From: Enterovibrio calviensis DSM 14347
GTDB taxonomy: Bacteria > Pseudomonadota > Gammaproteobacteria > Enterobacterales > Vibrionaceae
Direction of reading: 5' to 3'
Assembly: GCF_000621165.1 (NCBI RefSeq)
Contig: NZ_JHZA01000001.1
Coordinates: 1,048,606-1,112,605, forward strand
Length of the DNA: 64,000 nt
The notes under the pieces were generated by a model, which did no database searches, had not been told where the DNA came from, and was given only the letters and a program-made list of their open reading frames with translations. Each line of letters starts with the position of its first letter. The first letter of the stretch is position 1. Made by a program: the position numbers and the translations under genes. Positions 32,795 through 44,157 of this stretch are shown piece after piece.

Positions 32795-33177
32795 ATTGGT
32801 TCATTATAAAACTAATTGAATAAACTTCTTATGATGTAGGGGGTATAGTTAGGTTATGTTTGTACTCGTAAAGTAGTACATAGGTTTTAGGGAGAATATA
32901 GCAGCGTACTTGTTAAGTAGTACATGGAGACCCTAGTTACCATCTAGGTGTATGAAAGGTATGATTTTGATAAGTAAAGTAAAGGGCTTACTTTAATGTC
33001 TAGGTTGGATATAGATTCGGTCTAAATTGACCATAGAATATAGTTTTGGAATTAGTGAAAGTTAGTACTTAAATCACTACTGTGGCAGGTTTTCAGAGGG
33101 TAGGTAATACGTATGGATAGGTTTAGGTTAGCTCTCTTCCTGATGCGTTACAGGAGCTTTTAGGAATAGCAGAAACT
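32795..33177. other. Gene-free stretch, candidate origin/control region
   Basis: This stretch lies between convergent units, has no credible gene, and lies 3' of the replication operon. It contains a pair of direct repeats (32862 and 32906), a GGGGG tract near 32838, and AT-rich DNA. Such a gap in otherwise tightly packed DNA suggests a cis-acting site. Confidence 0.4.
32862..32928. repeat. Direct repeat pair GTACTyGTwAAGTAGTACAT
   Basis: The copies start at 32862 and 32906, 44 bases apart, and differ at two positions; each carries a GTACT/AGTAC dyad. A reduced inverted copy (AAGTACTACA) occurs near 31563. They look like iterons or operators. Confidence 0.6.
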
Positions 33178-33204
33178 AAAAAGCCCTCTCCGAAGAAAGG
33201 GCTT
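33178..33204 (-). terminator. Leftward terminator of the replication operon
   Basis: AAGCCCT pairs with AGGGCTT; the minus strand continues TTTTT. It lies 16 bases after the stop of gene 33221-34375. Confidence 0.85.
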
Positions 33205-33220
33205 ATTGATTTGTACTATC

Positions 33221-34375
33221 TTACCAGTTGAAGCTTACTTCTACTCTACCGTCGTCACTCTCGACTACTGACCCATCTACCTTAGCTGGTACTACTTCTG
33301 TCTTAGCTTCGAATGCTTGGATACGTGGAATCTCTACTTCTGCAAAGAGTGGTTGAGACATATCTAGTACTTCAGTATCAGTAGTAGCTTCAACTCGGTT
33401 AGCTTTAAGCTGCTCTAGGTAGTTACCGTTACTCTGCATTGCTGCAATGGATTCTAGTGCTGCCTTCTTCTCTCTCGCTGCATCTCTGAAAGGATTTGGT
33501 TCATCTTCTTTACGTTGTGCTGATGCTGATAGTACTGGTTCGATTACCTTGTACTCTGGACTATCTTTGAAGGTCTCATTGTAGTGAGCTTGTAGTTCTT
33601 CAATCAGTTGCTTCTGTTTAGCGTGGTTAACGTAAAGGTGAGTGATTGCCTCTTGGTACTGAACCATGTCATAACCGCAGCTTGTGAAGTGTTTGGTAAT
33701 CTCACCAGTCTTCTTGATACCGTCTTTGTTTTGCTTCTTAGCAATCAGGGTATCAATTACTTCAATTGGGTTTGAACCAAGGTCTTTAGCTTCAAAGGTG
33801 ATTTCTACCTTAGCTGGCTTAGTTGGTTCTTCGAACTGTGCATAGAACGCTGCACTCTTTTCTTTAGCTAGTTCATTCTTAGCTTTGATTGCAGCTTGCT
33901 CTGCTTCCAGACTATCTAGTTCTTCCTGAGTGAACTCCACTACTTCATAAGTAGAGGTTGGTTCTTCAACAGTAACTTCTTCTTCATCTGAACCAAACAA
34001 GCTCTGACCAACTACAACCGGAGTAGATGAAGTCTCTGCTACAAGTTCAGCTTCTCTCTCTGCCTTACGTCTTGCTTCTTTCTCTGCATCGATAGCAGCG
34101 TAGTGAGCTTTGTACTCTTCAAGAGTGTTAAGACCCAAGGCTTTCATTTCATCTAGTACGGCTTGTGGTACTTCAATCTTAGGTTGAGCATGTTTAGCAA
34201 TGAAGTCATCAAGAGACATACCGTTTAGTAGTTCAAGACTAGCTTCAGTGATTGGCATTACCTTGTAACCTTGCTCAACGACTGCGCTTAGTTGTTCGTT
34301 CTTAGTGGCTAGTTCGTTGATGGTGATGTTCTGACGTTGTGCTGATTTGGTGAAGCTGTTTAGGGTAGCGTTCAT
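33221..34375 (-). CDS. Acidic coiled-coil protein of the replication operon, unknown
   Basis: 384 residues, Glu/Lys-rich with long helices (DAEKEARRKAEREAELV, EEELDSLEAEQAAIKAKNEL) and an acidic linker. A compact middle region (220-280) holds the only Cys. It is directly downstream of the RepA-like ATPase, so a loader, accessory or recombination role is possible; no family is recognised. Confidence 0.65.
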   Translation of the reverse strand: MNATLNSFTKSAQRQNITINELATKNEQLSAVVEQGYKVMPITEASLELLNGMSLDDFIAKHAQPKIEVPQAVLDEMKALGLNTLEEYKAHYAAIDAEKEARRKAEREAELVAETSSTPVVVGQSLFGSDEEEVTVEEPTSTYEVVEFTQEELDSLEAEQAAIKAKNELAKEKSAAFYAQFEEPTKPAKVEITFEAKDLGSNPIEVIDTLIAKKQNKDGIKKTGEITKHFTSCGYDMVQYQEAITHLYVNHAKQKQLIEELQAHYNETFKDSPEYKVIEPVLSASAQRKEDEPNPFRDAAREKKAALESIAAMQSNGNYLEQLKANRVEATTDTEVLDMSQPLFAEVEIPRIQAFEAKTEVVPAKVDGSVVESDDGRVEVSFNW

Positions 34376-34394
34376 TGTATTTACCTCTTGGGTC

Positions 34395-35519
34395 TTAATG
34401 CATGTAATTAGAGTATTTGTCTTGAATTAGCTGTGCCATCTGAGGCATTAAGCTAAGGTCGTCAGCCTGTTGAACAGTGAGGTGTAAGATGTCTCGGTTA
34501 GCCTCTTTAAAACGTGACATTAACGACTGTGGTTTTGACCCAATTAGATTGAACACGTCTTTCTTCTTGTTGGTCTTGTCTTTGGTGATAGTGATAACAC
34601 CGTTCTCTTCCATTGCTTTAAGTGTCTTCGACTTATTAGCAGGGGAAAGTGTTGCTAGGTGAAGGTTAAGTTCTTCACGAGTCTTAGGAGTAGACAGTGC
34701 TGCTTTAACCATTTCTTCAGCTTGGTTCTTAACAGTAGCTTTAGTAACTGCTGCCTTTTGAATTGCACCGTTGAAGATTGGAGCTAGTGAACTAACTATC
34801 TTACCTTTTGAGTCTGAACCAAGTTCCACAACTTGCAGATTGTGAGTAGATGGTTCTTGTTCTTCTGCATCCTTCTGCTTGTCTACTCTAAGCACATACT
34901 GAAGGTTTCCCTTACGTTCCATAACCAATTCATAATCCATTGCTGCGTACAGAGCAGATGAACCACGAGCACCTTTAGAGGTGTCTTTACCAGTATGGTG
35001 AACTACTAAGATTGAGCATTTGCATTCTTGCTTGATTCGGTCACAAGCTGCTACGAAGCGGCTAATATCCTTTGCACTGTTCTCTTCACCTGAGAAGCAT
35101 CTTGCTAAGGTATCGAAGATAACCAGTTCAACCTGTTCAACTTTAAGTAGCTTGATGATGTCGTTAACTAGTTCGTTGTCTAGCAGGTCAATGTAGTTAC
35201 CGTAAACAGCAACTTCTGCTGATGCATTCAAACCTGTTGCAGCATCCCATGCATCTACTCGTTTACTAACACCAGCCTGACCTTCACCAGCCATGTAGAG
35301 CACTCGACCTTGCTTAACTTCTTTACCGTTCCAAGGCTGACCTGTTGCAATTGAGCAGGCAAAGTCTACTGCTTGGAATGACTTATAGGAGTTCGAGGGT
35401 GCTACCAAGCAACCAAAAGACTGTTCTGGAATGTAGTCTTCGATAGTCCAGTTAGCTGCTTGTTTCCAGCTTGCTGTGTTATTTACGATTTGGTTTAGAG
35501 ATGTGATGTTCAGTTTCAT
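34395..35519 (-). CDS. RepA-like AAA ATPase / replicative helicase
   Basis: 374 residues. The P-loop is VAPSNSYKS (39-47), the form used in AAA_25/RepA-type hexameric helicases; YMAGEGQAGV, the Walker B strand LVIFDTLAR, and VVHHTGKDTSKGARGSSALY follow in family order. The C-terminal 110 residues look like a winged-helix region. It likely unwinds or primes at the phage origin. It starts inside the end of the upstream RHH gene, showing coupling. Confidence 0.8.
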   Translation of the reverse strand: MKLNITSLNQIVNNTASWKQAANWTIEDYIPEQSFGCLVAPSNSYKSFQAVDFACSIATGQPWNGKEVKQGRVLYMAGEGQAGVSKRVDAWDAATGLNASAEVAVYGNYIDLLDNELVNDIIKLLKVEQVELVIFDTLARCFSGEENSAKDISRFVAACDRIKQECKCSILVVHHTGKDTSKGARGSSALYAAMDYELVMERKGNLQYVLRVDKQKDAEEQEPSTHNLQVVELGSDSKGKIVSSLAPIFNGAIQKAAVTKATVKNQAEEMVKAALSTPKTREELNLHLATLSPANKSKTLKAMEENGVITITKDKTNKKKDVFNLIGSKPQSLMSRFKEANRDILHLTVQQADDLSLMPQMAQLIQDKYSNYMH

Positions 35520-35664
35520 TGTTTGTACCCTTGTCGTGGTTCAATTCGTATTCGCTGATTAGTGAGCGAACTACTTGAGATAGGCTGACTTGTCGTTCAG
35601 TCCCGATTGCTTTCAACTTTGTTTCTAGTTCATCGTTCAGAGTAAGGTTGATGGTCATACTCAT
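35479..35664 (-). CDS. Ribbon-helix-helix regulator (second of pair)
   Basis: 61 residues. The strand TINLTLND, helix ELETKLKAIGTERQ, turn and helix LSQVVRSLISEYEL are a clear RHH fold, followed by a polar tail. ATG overlaps the stop of the first RHH gene (ATGA). CopG/ParG-like proteins of this type repress their own operon. Confidence 0.8.
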   Translation of the reverse strand: MSMTINLTLNDELETKLKAIGTERQVSLSQVVRSLISEYELNHDKGTNNETEHHISKPNRK

Positions 35665-35819
35665 TCGGCTGTCTCCTTGTCCTTGAGGTAAGCCTCTAAA
35701 GCGGCATCAATGAACCACTGAACAGGTCTTTCTTCTTGCTCGGACAGTTGCTTTAACTTCTCAATGTGAGTGAGTTTAAGTCTTACTGACATTGCTTTCT
35801 TTTCTATTGGCTTTGCCAT
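35661..35819 (-). CDS. Ribbon-helix-helix regulator (first of pair)
   Basis: 52 residues: KKAMSVRLKLTHIEKLKQLS then RPVQWFIDAALEAYLKD. AGAGG precedes the ATG. It is the first gene of the leftward replication operon, right after the nut-like leader and tandem palindromes, which are its probable operator. Confidence 0.8.
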   Translation of the reverse strand: MAKPIEKKAMSVRLKLTHIEKLKQLSEQEERPVQWFIDAALEAYLKDKETAE

Positions 35820-35850
35820 TTGTATGTCCTCTTGTGAGGGGGAAAGGAAT

Positions 35851-35897
35851 CTCTCAGTTACCTGAGAGGGTGATGATGTTCCATGTTGTTAAAGAGC
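35851..35897 (-). promoter_or_regulatory. nut-like leader: boxA plus GNRA-loop hairpin
   Basis: Reading the minus strand, GCTCTTTAACAA (35897-35886) equals the boxA of rRNA leaders and closely matches phage boxA. Seventeen bases later CTCTCAG-GTAA-CTGAGAG (35868-35851) forms a seven-pair hairpin with a GNRA-type tetraloop, as in lambda boxB. This suggests NusB/NusE-dependent antitermination of the replication operon. Confidence 0.55.
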
Positions 35898-35938
35898 TTG
35901 GTTTGGCTTAGTGCCTCTCCGTTGGAAATAAATATAAT

Positions 35939-35956
35939 GTATATACACGTATATAC
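35939..35956. promoter_or_regulatory. Tandem palindromic operator GTATATAC-N2-GTATATAC
   Basis: Each eight-base box is its own reverse complement, and the two are spaced one helical turn (10 bp) apart. That is the layout of MetJ boxes, which RHH dimers bind side by side. They sit between a possible -35 (TTGTGT) and an AT-rich -10 on the minus strand. Confidence 0.6.
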
Positions 35957-36030
35957 ACAAGAACTTTCTTCATTATTTTGGAAAATTTTCAGAAAAGTTT
36001 TAAAGGCAACTTTTGGAAGATGTAGTAACT

Positions 36031-36112
36031 TATTAAACAAGTTTAATACTATATGTAGTGGTTGGTAGGGTTAAGTTACTGAATACATTAGCTACCCTTA
36101 TTAACTTTCGGT
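36031..36112. other. Prophage-host junction region
   Basis: A near-perfect palindrome TATTAAAC-AA-GTTTAATA occupies 36031-36048. The chitinase frame is open only from 36092, after TAG at 36089-36091, and reads as GH18 sequence from about TFGVAKDG. The crossover must lie near 36090-36110. The matching att half is outside the window. Confidence 0.6.
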
Positions 36113-38227
36113 GTGGCGAAAGATGGCTCTCTTCACAGTGGTGATTTGAGAAACAAAAACATCTACCAAGATAACTCGGTTCAAGAACCGGGTCCGCTGC
36201 TTCACCCTGACGTGTATTCCAGCTGGGACTTCCACATTCTTTGGGGTGAGCTTGAGTACATTCACGAGTTTCCTGGAAACGAACCGTGGCAAGCCGATCA
36301 GCTAGCGAAAGTACAAGCTCAAGGCTTTGTAAAAGATGGCCGTGGTTGGAAACACGCACCGTCAGGTGTGACTGGCCAAATGCCAATTCCTTTGAAAAAA
36401 GCCGGTGGTGCACCAGGTTTGATTGACTTGGCTAACCAAAAAGGCGTGAAAGTGATGGCGTCTATTGGTGGTTGGAGTATGTCAAAACACTTCCCAGAAA
36501 TGGCCGCGAATCCAGCAATGAAAGAGCGCTTCCTTGCTGATGTTGATCGTTTAATGGCATTGGGCTTCCACGGTATTGATATCGACTGGGAATTCCCTGG
36601 CTCTGGCGGCATGAACTTTACGGGTACGGACGTTGATTACGCTAACTTTGAGCAATTGATGGATGACATTCGTGCGCGCATTGGTGACGACAAACTTCTA
36701 ACGGCTGCATTTAAAGCGGTACCGGCTGCTCTTGAAGGTTATGACTGGAATCGACTGTCTAACTCGATGGATTACTTCAACATGATGACTTACGACCTCA
36801 ATGGTGGTTGGTCAGATGTTACAGGTCACAACTCACCGTTATACCCGTACCCAGAAGAAGAGTTTGACGGATTAACCTTGGACGATTTGCGTGTTTGGAT
36901 GCAGGCACGTGGTATTCCATCAAACAAGATTAACTTTGGTGCAGCCTTCTACGGTCGTGGTGTTCAAACTAAAGAAGCCACCGCGTACTTGGGTGCTCCG
37001 ACTGACAAACGTACTGTGAACTTCTCGGTTGATGGTCCAACACCTTCATCGGTTGACCTTGATAACTGGAAAGCGTTTGAAGGCCAACCAAACTACAACT
37101 ACATCATCAAGCAAAATGGCTGGGAGCACTTCTGGGATGCGAATGCAGAAGTTCCTTATGCAGTGAAAGGTAAGTACTTCTTAAGCTATGACGATGAAGA
37201 AGCGATTCGTAAGAAAGCTGAGTACGTCGTTAATCACGATCTTGGCGGTATTATCGTTTGGCAGGTACACGGTGACATTCAATGTGAAGGCACCTTCATC
37301 AACCACGGTTCTAAACTGAAAGAATGTACCAATTTACGTTCCCCGTTGGCGGAGCAAATTGATCAGGTCTTCAACCAAAACGTGACGCCGAATGAAGCGC
37401 CAGTGTTGAGTGTGCCAATGGCACAGTCTGCAATGTCGGGAGAAGTGATTAGCTTTGCTGTCTCTGCAAATGATGCTGATGGCGATGCGCTGAGTTTCTC
37501 TGCATCGGGTGCTGACGTGATTGATAACGGTGATGGTACTGCGACAGTAACGTACAAAGCACCAAACACTGCTACTGACCTGGCTGATACGATCACTGTT
37601 GTTGTTAGTGATGGTCGTCGTACCGATTCTGCTTCCGTTACGGTGAACGTGACTGGTAGCGGTGTGGTTGAAAATACGGCACCTGTGCTTAACGTGCCAG
37701 CTTCTGCGGATGTGACTGCTGGTGATGCAGTTGTGATTTCAGTCTCTGCGACTGACGCCGACGGCGATGCACTCACGTTTACTGCGTCTACAGGTGTTGT
37801 TGCACAAAATGGCAACAGCGCGACCGTCACTGTTTCAACGCCTGATTCTGATAAAGATAGCGTGATCAGCGTTGTTGTTAGCGTGAATGACGGCGCAGCA
37901 AGTGCTGACGCGACGGTTGTTGTTAACGTGAAAGGCAATGCAGACCCAGTAAACGGTTCATGGGATAAAGACACAATCTATAACACTGGCGACAAGGTGA
38001 CATACAACGGTGTTGAGTACACAGCGAAATGGTGGACGAAGGGTGAAACCCCTGGGTCATCTTCTGTTTGGGAAGCGTTTGATGACGGTTCTGCGCAAAC
38101 ATGGAGTGCAGGTAAAGTCTATGTGGGTGGTGATCTAACTATCTATGAAGGCAATACCTACAAAGCCAAATGGTGGACAAAAGGTGATACTCCGGGATCA
38201 GCTTGGGGCCCTTGGGCAAAGCAATAA
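36113..38227 (+). pseudogene. Chitinase (GH18), 5' end cut off by the prophage
   Basis: The remaining 704 codons hold most of a GH18 barrel (SIGGW at 117-121; HGIDIDWE at 153-160, with the catalytic Glu 160 kept and the first Asp of DxxDxDxE replaced by His). Two cadherin/Ig-like repeats with DADGDAL motifs (about 430-605) and two C-terminal CBM5/12 chitin-binding modules (AKWWTKG near 640 and 690) follow. The signal peptide, any N-terminal modules and the first barrel strand are missing, and GTG 36113 has no ribosome site. Secretion and activity are therefore lost in the lysogen; excision could restore them. Confidence 0.85.
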
Positions 38228-38355
38228 TCCCATTGTTTCTAAGTGAAGTAACATCGACATAGATGTTATTGAATCAAGCCTCGCAGTTGCGACAATGCCG
38301 CTCACTTAGCGGAGCGGCATAGCGATTAACGGGATGTAAAACGATAACATGGTTA

Positions 38356-38384
38356 GAAGCCCGCTTTTTTGCGGGCTTCTTTGT
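38356..38384. terminator. Terminator after the chitinase
   Basis: GAAGCCCGC pairs with GCGGGCTTC over six T and is followed by TTTG. It may serve the chitinase and the convergent LysR gene. Confidence 0.85.
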
Positions 38385-38414
38385 TTGTGCCTGTGTCTAT
38401 GTCAGTGCCAGTGC

Positions 38415-39305
38415 CTATTGGTAATATTTGGCGGCAAACGCTTTGATGGATGTGAGTAACGTTTGGATCTCTTTGGTGCTTTCTCTTGCCTCAGGATAGA
38501 AGAATGAAATGCCTACATTAAGGCTGGACGCCAACTCATCTAAGTGAAGTTTTGTCAGCTGGCCTTGTTTGATCAGCGGTTCGGCAAGACTCTGGGGAAT
38601 AACCGTCCATCCGTCCCGTTTTACCAGCTCCAATAGCACATCATTGTTGCTCACAACCCTTACATCAGTTGAAACGGAAAACAGTTCAGGCGCACTCACC
38701 ATCAAGTTCTCGCTCAGGTACTGCTTTTCTAGTTGTAAGTCACCGGTTGTTACCGTTTCCAATCGGGTCAATGGATGATTTGGATTACAAAATACATTGA
38801 GGGCATCACTGCCCAGATTCACGTAACCCAATGGGTAAGGGGACTGGTTGGTGAGTTTGTACTGCATCAAGGCAAGTTTGTTTTGCCCCTCTGAGACAGA
38901 TTTCAATGCTTCATCCCGGTTTCTGTGTAGCCAGTTTAGTTTCACCTCGGGATAGTGTTCACCCATGAAACCTTCAATGTGCAGAATAAGGGGCGCTGGC
39001 ACCAGTACGTCATGATAGATATCCAATTGCGTGACGGGAGCAAGATAGCTTTTTAGTAAGCGCGTGTTTAGGCGTTCACTGTTTTTTACCAGTAGCTGTG
39101 CTTGCTGATAAATCGCCTGACCTGCATCAGTCACCACCGCAGACTTTCCTTGTATATCGAAAAGCGTAATGGCGTAGCTGTCTTCCATCGCTTTTATTTG
39201 TTCGCGTATGGTGGTTCTGTCTTTTTCGAGCTTTCGCGCAGCTTTACTGTAGCTGCCTTCCTCCACCGTGGCACAGAATGCCGCAAGATGTTCATACGAA
39301 AACAT
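38415..39305 (-). CDS. LysR-family transcription regulator
   Basis: 296 residues from the ATG at 39305, chosen because AAAGGAG lies just upstream; a longer frame exists without support. The N-terminal winged helix is clear (YEHLAAFCATVEEGSYSKAA, then RTTIREQIKAMED). The C-terminal effector domain follows. It is divergent from the amidohydrolase gene, the standard layout for a LysR activator and its target. Confidence 0.85.
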   Translation of the reverse strand: MFSYEHLAAFCATVEEGSYSKAARKLEKDRTTIREQIKAMEDSYAITLFDIQGKSAVVTDAGQAIYQQAQLLVKNSERLNTRLLKSYLAPVTQLDIYHDVLVPAPLILHIEGFMGEHYPEVKLNWLHRNRDEALKSVSEGQNKLALMQYKLTNQSPYPLGYVNLGSDALNVFCNPNHPLTRLETVTTGDLQLEKQYLSENLMVSAPELFSVSTDVRVVSNNDVLLELVKRDGWTVIPQSLAEPLIKQGQLTKLHLDELASSLNVGISFFYPEARESTKEIQTLLTSIKAFAAKYYQ

Positions 39306-39438
39306 GGGTTCTCCTTTAGGGAAATGTTTGGAAACACCCCACATAATGCATTGGTTGTGCTGGTACCTTATGGGTAAAGTCATATTATTGAAATGCAAAA
39401 AAACATGTATAGCGAAGCTCATCACAAAAGGTATTGAT

Positions 39439-41382
39439 ATGAAAAAGGTGCTTAAAGTTTCTCTGTTGTCAGCCTTGATCGCAGCGGTAGCGGGTTGTTC
39501 CCAATATGACGCAAGCTCTAAACAAGCTTCGCTATCAACTTCAGTGTTGGAAAGCCCGGTAACGATATTTTTGTCGGATGACATTATTACTATGTCACCT
39601 GAAGCAAGTGACAACGTCACGGCTATTGCTGTTCAAAACGGTAGAATTCTGGACCTTGGTGATAAAACCGAACTATTGAAAAAATACCAAGCTCACCCTG
39701 ATCTGACAGTAGATAAACAATTTCAAGACAAGGTTATTACCCCAGGGTTTGTTGAACCTCATATCCATCTTTGGATGAGTGGCTTTTTCCTAGGCTTCGA
39801 CTTCATTACCCCCGGTGATTGGAATCTTCCTTGGGGTGAAGTGAAAGGCATCCAGGGCAATGAGGCGTATTTTGAGCGCTTGCGTGAAATTGAAGCAGGA
39901 ATGGATGAAGGCGAGCCACTTGTCACTTGGGGTTATCACAACTACTTTCATGGCCGCGAAATGAGCAAAGCGCTTTTGAATGAAGTGTCAGATACCCGAC
40001 CAATTATTGTTTGGCACCGCAGCGCTCATGAGTTGTTCTTAAATGATGCTGCTTTAAGTTATTTGGGCTGGGAAGAAAAAGACTGGCAGTTCGAAGGGCC
40101 GGGTGGCGATCAGTTGGATTGGGAGCGAGGACATGCATTTGAAAATGGCATGAAGCGCATTCTTCCAGATTTGATGAAATTTGTTATGGAAACCGGACGT
40201 TTTGCGACCGGCATGGAAAGGACGCGTGATTACGTTCATTCCGGGGGAATTACGACCGCCGTCGATCCTGGTGTGATTGTGACTCCTGCTTTGTATGATC
40301 AGATGGTGAGCATTCTCCTCGAAGATGATTTCCCGATGGATTACTGGTTGATGCCAGCAGGGAACGTAACTTACATGATGGCAGAAGGTGACCCTGAGAA
40401 AGGAAAAGAGATTGCCGAAGCACAGTTGCATCAATTTGAATCAGTTGAGCAAATCCAATGGATGCCAAAATTCGTGAAACTGTTCTCCGATGGTGCGATG
40501 TTCAGCCAGTTGATGCAGCTGAAAGGTGGGTATCTGGACGGTCATGATGGGGAATGGTTACAAACTCCGGAAGATTTGGAAGCCAGCATGCGCCCATACT
40601 GGAATGACGACTACACCATTATTGTGCATGCGAATGGCGATCTGGGTTTTGAATCTGCCGTCGATATCGTAGAAAAGCTGAGCAAGGATAAGCCTCGCGA
40701 AGACCACAGAACCGGCTTCCATCATCTCGGTATTACCGACAAGGAAGATATTCCACGTGCAGTTGCGACTGGGTCAAATTTCAGTGTGAATCCGTACTAC
40801 ACGCATCTTCTCGCGGAGCGTTACAGCGAAGAGGGTGTCGGTAAAGAGCGGGCTGAAGTCATGGCAAGAGGGCGATCCTTCCTTGATGCTGGCGGGAAAC
40901 TGTCAATGCACTCTGACGCGCCAATGGCACCAGCACAACCTCTCGCATTGGTTTGGGCCGCGGTTAACCGACTAGGGTTGTCTGAAGAAAAGGTGATGGG
41001 GCAAGAAGAGAGAATTACCGTTGATGAAGCCATGCGTGCTATTACCATTGACGCCGCGTATACAGCTCGATTAGAGGGCGATATAGGCAGTATTGATATT
41101 GGCAAATATGCGAATTTTACGGTGTTGGATGACAGCCCTTACAAGGTAGACCCAAAAGATATCAGAGACATCAATGTATCGGCGACAGTATATCGTGGCC
41201 ATACTGCCGAGATTGAGGTGGCTAACGCAGGATTGAAATCGACAGAAAATAATCAGACGGTGATGAAATTACTGAGCCGCATTCCATCAAGCAACGCGCA
41301 CTTGGGCCATAATCATGCGGATGGGGATGTGTGTGAAAGCGCATTGGTATTCCAGCAAGCAATGAATGAATCAATAAGATAA
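39439..41382 (+). CDS. Amidohydrolase lipoprotein (YtcJ-like)
   Basis: 647 residues. Lipobox VAGC near residue 20 suggests membrane anchoring. GFVEPHIHLW holds the first metal-binding His pair of the amidohydrolase 3 family, HANGDLG and HSDAPMAP supply later ligands, and the DIGKYANFTVLDDSP end block is typical. Substrate unknown; a cyclic amide or N-acyl compound is likely. The ATG has AAAGG upstream. The LysR gene is divergent, 133 bases away. Confidence 0.8.
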   Translation: MKKVLKVSLLSALIAAVAGCSQYDASSKQASLSTSVLESPVTIFLSDDIITMSPEASDNVTAIAVQNGRILDLGDKTELLKKYQAHPDLTVDKQFQDKVITPGFVEPHIHLWMSGFFLGFDFITPGDWNLPWGEVKGIQGNEAYFERLREIEAGMDEGEPLVTWGYHNYFHGREMSKALLNEVSDTRPIIVWHRSAHELFLNDAALSYLGWEEKDWQFEGPGGDQLDWERGHAFENGMKRILPDLMKFVMETGRFATGMERTRDYVHSGGITTAVDPGVIVTPALYDQMVSILLEDDFPMDYWLMPAGNVTYMMAEGDPEKGKEIAEAQLHQFESVEQIQWMPKFVKLFSDGAMFSQLMQLKGGYLDGHDGEWLQTPEDLEASMRPYWNDDYTIIVHANGDLGFESAVDIVEKLSKDKPREDHRTGFHHLGITDKEDIPRAVATGSNFSVNPYYTHLLAERYSEEGVGKERAEVMARGRSFLDAGGKLSMHSDAPMAPAQPLALVWAAVNRLGLSEEKVMGQEERITVDEAMRAITIDAAYTARLEGDIGSIDIGKYANFTVLDDSPYKVDPKDIRDINVSATVYRGHTAEIEVANAGLKSTENNQTVMKLLSRIPSSNAHLGHNHADGDVCESALVFQQAMNESIR

Positions 41383-41403
41383 AAAATATCGAGTATGTAG
41401 ACT

Positions 41404-41431
41404 GCCGCTGACTTATCAGCGGCTTTTTTTT
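41404..41431 (+). terminator. Terminator after the amidohydrolase
   Basis: GCCGCTGA pairs with TCAGCGGC over CTTA and is followed by eight T. Confidence 0.9.
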
Positions 41432-43864
<2,433 letters not shown>

Positions 43865-43943
43865 TATCCGCTGAGCACGCGCCGAAAACTGCAGCGAACT
43901 AGCCGAGCAATGGCTTAGTTGCTCAGGCTCCCATCACAACCAA

Positions 43944-43965
43944 AACCGCCTCCGGGCGGTTTTTT
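43944..43965 (+). terminator. Terminator after katG
   Basis: ACCGCC pairs with GGCGGT over TCCG and is followed by six T. Confidence 0.85.
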
Positions 43966-44157
43966 GCTAGAGAGGCTCGCCCTCTTCAGAACAAATAGCA
44001 ACCTGCGCCTCACATTTTACCTCCGTGTGTCATTTTTCTGGTCTTCACTGTGTCTTAATAGTGTTATCGATTTTTTGTATGCAGCCTTATATCCAAGCAA
44101 AGCCTCTATCGTTTGTTTTGGCTGCTGACATCCGTACGCGCGGTCTTTGGAGCCATT

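Larger units (their letters stand above)
1..36100. mobile_element. Temperate siphophage genome, right part of an integrated prophage
   Basis: The stretch carries a full HK97-type head and long-tail gene set, endolysin, HNH nucleases, a replication operon and many tiny genes, all in AT-rich DNA full of TGGTTC/GAACCA motifs. From about 36,100 base composition and gene style change to ordinary chromosomal genes, starting inside a truncated chitinase. No integrase, transposase or CI-like repressor is visible, so the left end and lysogeny genes should lie before base 1. An assembly chimera at the join cannot be excluded from sequence alone. Confidence 0.9.

Noticed and set aside
1..36100. Mu-like transposable phage
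   Set aside because: The HK97 capsid/protease pair and RepA-like replication operon do not fit Mu, and no transposase or Mu-type end is seen; the left end would settle it.
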